Positions 59,760-64,000 of a stretch of DNA of 64,000 nt are shown in pieces (the stretch's first letter is position 1; the number at the start of each line of letters is the position of its first letter). The notes beneath the pieces were generated by a model that was not told where the DNA came from, ran no database searches, and worked only from the letters and a program-made list of their open reading frames with translations. A program made the position numbers and the translations under genes. The DNA comes from Nepenthes gracilis (taxonomy: Eukaryota > Streptophyta > Magnoliopsida > Caryophyllales > Nepenthaceae), in the NCBI GenBank assembly GCA_033239525.1, contig BSYO01000025.1, positions 13,302,001 through 13,366,000 of the forward strand, in the 5' to 3' direction.

Positions 59760-60665
59760 GTCGGCCACTTGGACTCTCAAAGTTCGAGTTAGGAACTCAC
59801 TTGAATCGACGAAGTTCATGACTCTAGATCCTACAGAGCCCAAAGGAGGTAGGCAGTTGTATTCATGACTCCCTGAGATAGCCGGTTCAAGGTTCGCCGC
59901 TGGTGAGGCCATCTTGCCCGAGGAGGCCGTTGGTGAAACTACGATAGGGGCTAATCCGGAGGATTGAGCTCCAAAGGTGCGCCGGATGAGGGGCGGCTTA
60001 CTAGATGAAGGATTTAGCTCCAAATGTGCGCCCAGTTGAGAGGCGACACACTAGATGGACGATTGAGTTTCGAAAGTGCGCGCGGTTGAGGAGCGACTCA
60101 CTAGATGGAGGATTGAATTTCGAAAGTGTGCCTGACTGAGGGGCGGCTCACGAAGGTTGTTCCACAGAAGCTTTGGGATCAATAGTGCTCTATTGATCGG
60201 GTATTAGGTCCTTGGGCATCGAGGTTCAGACCTAGGAGCCGATCCTTTTCCCTTAATAGGAAAAGGTATTTATAAGCTCCCATTGGGAGGCCTTTAGAGC
60301 TGGGGCTCCCGACATGCACTTCGCTAGGATTCGTAGGCCAGCGGCATCAATTGTCATTTTGTGGGGATAAGGAGACCGTTGTTAGGTGCGAAGCACGCCT
60401 GGTCTGCTGTTTGTGCCAGAATTGGTCGAGTGGTTTGAAAGAATGGCGTGTGCTATTGCCTGCAGCATTGACCCGTCTCCCCACTGGCTAGCGTCTTCTG
60501 CGCTGACTCCCGCCACCTACAGTGCCTTAGCAGACTACATAGGCACACTAGTTGGCTGTGGGCCTAGGATGCCACAAAAGCTGCACGCTTGGATTTGCTA
60601 GGCTTCACAAAGCGGTTTTGGACCTTGCGACTTGACTGGGTTGGCGTCCCTCCGATTGGGCCTTT
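59760..60665 (-). repeat. Partial element-1-type LTR at the right end of element 3
   Basis: Shares in order with the element 1 LTR: AGGAGACCGTT (GGGAGACCGTT), CACGC(C/T)TGGTCTGCT, AGAATTGG and later GTTGGCTG / ATTGGCTG, followed by GATTGGGCC. Its first part contains a short tandem repeat listed separately. The 5' and 3' boundaries are not exact. Confidence 0.5.
59962..60157. repeat. Four tandem ~50-bp repeats in element 3
   Basis: GATT(G/T)AG(C/T)T occurs at 59962, 60011, 60061 and 60111, i.e. every 49-50 bp. Each unit also contains AA(A/T)GTG(C/T)GC and GGCG(G/A)C(T/A)(C/T)A-like words and, in three units, CTAGATG. Units are diverged. They could act as a promoter or enhancer array or be neutral. 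Confidence 0.85.
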
Positions 60666-60704
60666 TGTATTAATAAAAGTATAATTATTATTTTTATTTT
60701 TTTA

Positions 60705-60890
60705 TACATTTGTATTTAATATGAGTTTATTTTTTATCATTAATTTTTTATTATTAATTTATTAAAAAAAATTGCTGAGCTCCCGTAGTAGGTGAAGTAG
60801 CTAAAGAGTATGTTAAGTTCGTTATTTCCAGGAAGCTTCATTTATATTTATTTAATAAAGGTCAGCAGAAGAGATTACGAAGCCTATTAT
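60705..60890 (+). repeat. Right copy of the gene-like direct repeat flanking element 3
   Basis: Shares with 56425-56570 TTTGTATTTAAT, ATCATTAATTT, GTTCGTTATTTCCAGGAAGC, TTTATTTAATA, AGCAGAAGAGATTA and AAGC(G/C)TATTA. It keeps the order but has small insertions. It lies about 40 bp behind the right end of element 3. Confidence 0.7.
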
Positions 60891-62400
60891 AAAAAAAAAA
60901 GGCTCTCTATAGACTATGCACGGGTTCAGAGGCTTTATCTCTTTTTATTTATTAAATAGATAAAATTTATTTATTTTTAATTTAAGTTATTAATATTTAA
61001 ATAAATCATTATAATTTAATTATTTTTAAAATATAAAAAAATTAATTAAAATTAATTGTTACATTATAACCGTCCATTTTAAAATAGATGGTTGAGATGT
61101 AAAAAAAATAACTACCATCTTTTAAATAGATAAAATCGCCCCCAACCCGACTAAGTATAAAGAGATATTATAATGTTGATAATATATTTTATAATTTTTT
61201 TAAAATTAAAATATTGATATTTTATAAAATTAATACTATTTTTATTCCTATCTTATTTTTATTATTTTATATTTATTATCTTATTTAATTAGTACTTCAA
61301 ATATATAAATAACTACCATATCGTGCTGGCCATCCACCACCACCAGTAGCATTTCATCACTATTGTAAGCCCTTAATAAATTTTGAATCATTTTTTTTTT
61401 TTGTGAGTCTTGTATCTTTCTACTTTTTTAGAAAGATTTTTTATTTATGTGTCTAAAGATAAATCAAAAAGTGAGTCCTATCAATCTTCTGACCTCCTAT
61501 TTATATATTATAACATATTATTTTTTAGTTTTACCATGAAATAATACCAGGAGAGAGGCTTGAGCAACAATTTCGAGGTACTTCGGTGATGGTCCATAGG
61601 TGACCCTCATGACTGGTGCTTAGTAGCCCACGATTGTATAAATATGATATTGTGTTTCAGGATCGATTCGATAGAGCATTTTAAATTTTATGAGCACCGA
61701 CATTGAGGGTGAAAGACGGTAAAAAAATGAAATAAAAGATTTGACAACCGTTTGAGGTTTGAATCAGATATTAATCTTAACCAACATTCAGTATATTGTT
61801 GTATCTCTTATTATACAAATACAATTGGTTGTTTTCACTCCTCTTACTAATTGATGTGTCTCTAAATTTGAATTATTGCACGAATTAGAATTTATATTCA
61901 AGGCTATGAAAATCCGACCCTTTTTAAATCAACCCGACACAAAGATCAGATCCATAATTCACTAATCCGTATAACAATCCGAATTTAGGAATGCATCGTT
62001 AATATATTTATTTATCTCTCGAGTCATTTACATGGAAACATTATACAAACAAGATGTATAAAGTTATTGAAAATCAAATTATTTACTTAAAGGGATTGTA
62101 TAACCGAGATCTTTGTAGTTATTGGTAATTGAACATATTATTTATTGTCTAAAGTGAACAAGTTAATTGGAAAAAATTATTAATAACAAATCTTATAATT
62201 ACAGTTATTGCATAATTAAATTCTTTTAGATTTATTTATAATCGGTCTTATATATAGTAAATATATTTTTGAACGAAAGATCATGCAATTTTTTCTTATA
62301 AATTTGAAAAAAAAAAAGGGTAATAATTTCGATAGTAATTAGAAATTTTTTTGACAGTCTTACGTCGGTGAAATTCGGTTCACTGGCCAACAGGCCCGAG
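60891..62400. other. AT-rich spacer, no gene seen
   Basis: AT-rich with many short A and T runs. No frame with recognisable homology on either strand. GC rises briefly near 62350-62480. Confidence 0.55.
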
Positions 62401-62739
62401 CTAGCCAGCAATGGAGATGCTTGGAGGGGAATAGATTGGCGCACATAATGGATGCTGATACGGAATTTGAAATGCACTTTTTTTCTAGGGCTTTTTTACC
62501 CCCAATTAGTCGCGTATCTTCCTTGTCAATCGATTTTCCTCGTGATTTCCTATTAACTGTTTTTTTTTTTTGTATTTTTTCTTGTGATGTATGAGTGATT
62601 TCTTGTTTCGAACTCTAAATTTAATTGATTGTTACAAATTTTGTTCTCTTTACATTGTTGTCATCGATTGCCTATACAATTTGACAATGCCTATATGTGA
62701 CTGAGAAGGTGCGATGTGGAGCATGAATCATCGTTCCTG
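62400..62739 (+). other. Possible 5' exon of a gene running off the right end
   Basis: A GC-richer leader-like block (62350-62550) is followed by a short frame MWSMNHRS from ATG 62714, which ends at a good donor, G/GTAAGT at 62739/62740. Nothing downstream in the window confirms the exon. It could equally be a non-coding first exon or chance. Confidence 0.2.
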
Positions 62740-63950
62740 GTAAGTGTTAGGGCTTTGTTATCATGTGGTGGAACTAAACGATTTGCTAAGATTAAATACT
62801 CAATTGCTGATATTAAATGACACGGTGAAACATTGAGCGTCCGTGCTACAATTTAATTTTATCTTGAATTTATCATAACTTCCTCAACGAGTGCTGGATT
62901 GACATGCATCAGATTTATCTGAATAAAAATGGCATATATAATATGCTTTGATTGATTGATTGATTTGTAGAATAATGGTAGAATATTTAGTATAGTGCAT
63001 GGAAGGGACTGAAAATACAAAACTGGAGATTATCTAATTAAAGAGAACTAAGAATAGTAAGAATGAGACTAAGACTTAATTTTCCCTTGAAAATTTGACG
63101 GGAAAAAGAAAGTCTAATGGAAAATGACATCAAATTCGAATCAAGTTTGAGCAAATTATCATGCCAAACCTTACCATCTGCTTAAAGTTTTGTTATACTA
63201 ACGGTCACGAATAAACATAAAGTAATTTGTATTTTTTTTATGTTCATTAGTTGCTGACCTGGTATAGGACTATTTGATTATGATATCTCACTGACGGATA
63301 CAATTGGACTTAATCATATAAAATAATGCTTAATGATGAAGTGCAACAAAGAGTTAGTATTTAAACAAAGGGAGAGGAAAATTTTGAGTTTTGTTGATTT
63401 TTTATTCATGTTCATCAGTATCTGACCCAGTATTGGACTTTTTGATTATTTATCACTGCCTGACACAATAGGGCTTAATCATATAACATAATGTTTAACG
63501 AAGAAATGCAACAAATAATTAGTGTTTAAACAAAAGGGGTGGAATATTTTGATTTCTAGGGTCACCTTCCAGCGTTTGTTGTTCTGGTCTTGTCCTGCTG
63601 AAATAAAATATATGTTCACTTAAACAACTCAGGAAGTTCGCACCTGCGAAGTTTCCTATACATTGGCTTTATGCCGTCATTGATATAAATATATCTAAAG
63701 TTCATTGACAGAGACAAGAAAAAAGGCAACTCAATAAATGTTTATAAATATTGGGTTAAGGAATTACCCTTCATCAAGTATCAAATCAAAAAGTCAAAGC
63801 ATTCTACATATTTTTGCTACGTGCTACCCATTTTTAATCTTTCCCTAAAAGCTTGCAGCTTCTCTTTGAAATTTAAGGGTAGAAGAACTCCTCCTAGAAC
63901 TCAAACTATTCCCAATTGTTCTTTCCTTTCTGTAATTTTCTTTTTGGGTA
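62740..63950. other. Spacer or intron, with a diverged duplication
   Basis: Two similar stretches, about 63210-63360 and 63395-63535, share ATGTTCAT(T/C)AGT, CTGACC(T/C)(G/A)GTAT, GGACT, TTTGATTAT, TTAATCATATAA and AATG(C/T)TTAA in order: a tandem duplication of roughly 180 bp. No gene is seen. Confidence 0.5.
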
Positions 63951-63975
63951 TTATTAGTTTCCTTGTTCTATGATT

Positions 63976-64000
63976 ATGGGGAAAGGAGGGCAAAACTATG
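63976..64000 (+). CDS. Possible start of a coding region, cut by the window end
   Basis: After a pyrimidine-rich leader (63890-63965) an ATG opens a frame reading MGKGGQNY to the last base; an in-frame ATG two codons upstream is an alternative. Eight codons do not allow identification. Confidence 0.25.

Larger units (their letters stand above)
56661..60665 (-). mobile_element. Element 3: chimeric, pol-less Tat-related retroelement
   Basis: The left part 56661-57839 looks like an LTR: it starts TGTTATGGGTT, ends CCCATCA and is followed by CTAGCCCCCCA, the purine tract (on -) also seen in element 2. It contains AAACACTCCAACGCTCAAG, the Tat LTR motif in reverse. Then follow only opposite-strand ORF remnants (58454-59750) and, from about 59760 to 60665, sequence like the LTR of element 1 (GGAGACCGTT, GCCTGGTCTGCT, AATTGG in the same order). 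No gag, protease, RT or integrase is seen. The two ends belong to different LTR types, so I infer deletion or recombination between two related elements. Confidence 0.6.

Noticed and set aside
1..64000. tRNA, rRNA or organelle-derived segments
   Set aside because: I saw no cloverleaf-like A/B box pairs outside retroelement PBS sites and no rRNA or plastid gene motifs. A covariance search was not possible here.

Overview
The window is nuclear DNA of a flowering plant. Genes are split by GT-AG introns up to about 5 kb long, the spacers are very AT-rich, a protein with a chloroplast-type leader is present, and about a third of the window is Ty3/gypsy retrotransposon sequence of plant type. I cannot name the species from sequence alone.

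Three host genes can be supported in full. (1) A RabE1/Rab8-type small GTPase lies on the + strand in eight exons (5622-18716). Its long introns carry a solo LTR with a perfect 5-bp target duplication, several copies of an AT-rich 'ATATCG' repeat, and an old LTR-like insertion. (2) A gene for a TDBD-domain (TPL-binding domain in jasmonate signalling) protein lies on the - strand (21716-29860). Its start codon is alone at the end of exon 1, about 5.1 kb from the rest of the coding sequence. (3) An intronless SLOW GREEN 1-like plastid TPR protein lies on the + strand (41286-42335), with site II and telo-box-like promoter motifs and a ~240-bp tandem repeat array just downstream.

Two nearly full-length but decayed LTR elements on the - strand occupy 30640-40273 (element 1) and 44285-53985 (element 2). 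A third, chimeric and pol-less element lies at 56661-60665 (element 3). Elements 1 and 2 have a PBS of the type TTGGCGCCGTCTG, gag, protease, RT, two successive RNase H regions and integrase, which points to the Tat lineage. All three carry, between integrase and the 3' LTR, an open reading frame on the opposite strand (+) for a 'putative gypsy-type transposon' (Transposase_28-like) protein. A small TRIM element with a perfect TTTAA duplication is nested in the RNase H region of element 1.

Region by region: 1-2100 AT-rich spacer; 2100-4440 probable decayed LTR ending at a Met-tRNA-type PBS; 4440-5600 spacer and Rab promoter; 5600-18716 Rab gene; 18717-21500 3' flank with tandem duplications and simple repeats; 21500-30150 TDBD gene; 30640-40273 element 1 with nested TRIM; 41100-42400 plastid gene; 42470-43390 tandem array; 43600-43820 AT-rich repeat copy; 44285-53985 element 2; 54000-56420 spacer; 56425-60890 element 3 between two copies of a gene-like repeat; 60890-64000 AT-rich spacer, possibly with the 5' end of another + strand gene at the right edge. 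The three host genes show no functional link to each other. The retroelements are related to each other and account for most of the unusual structure.
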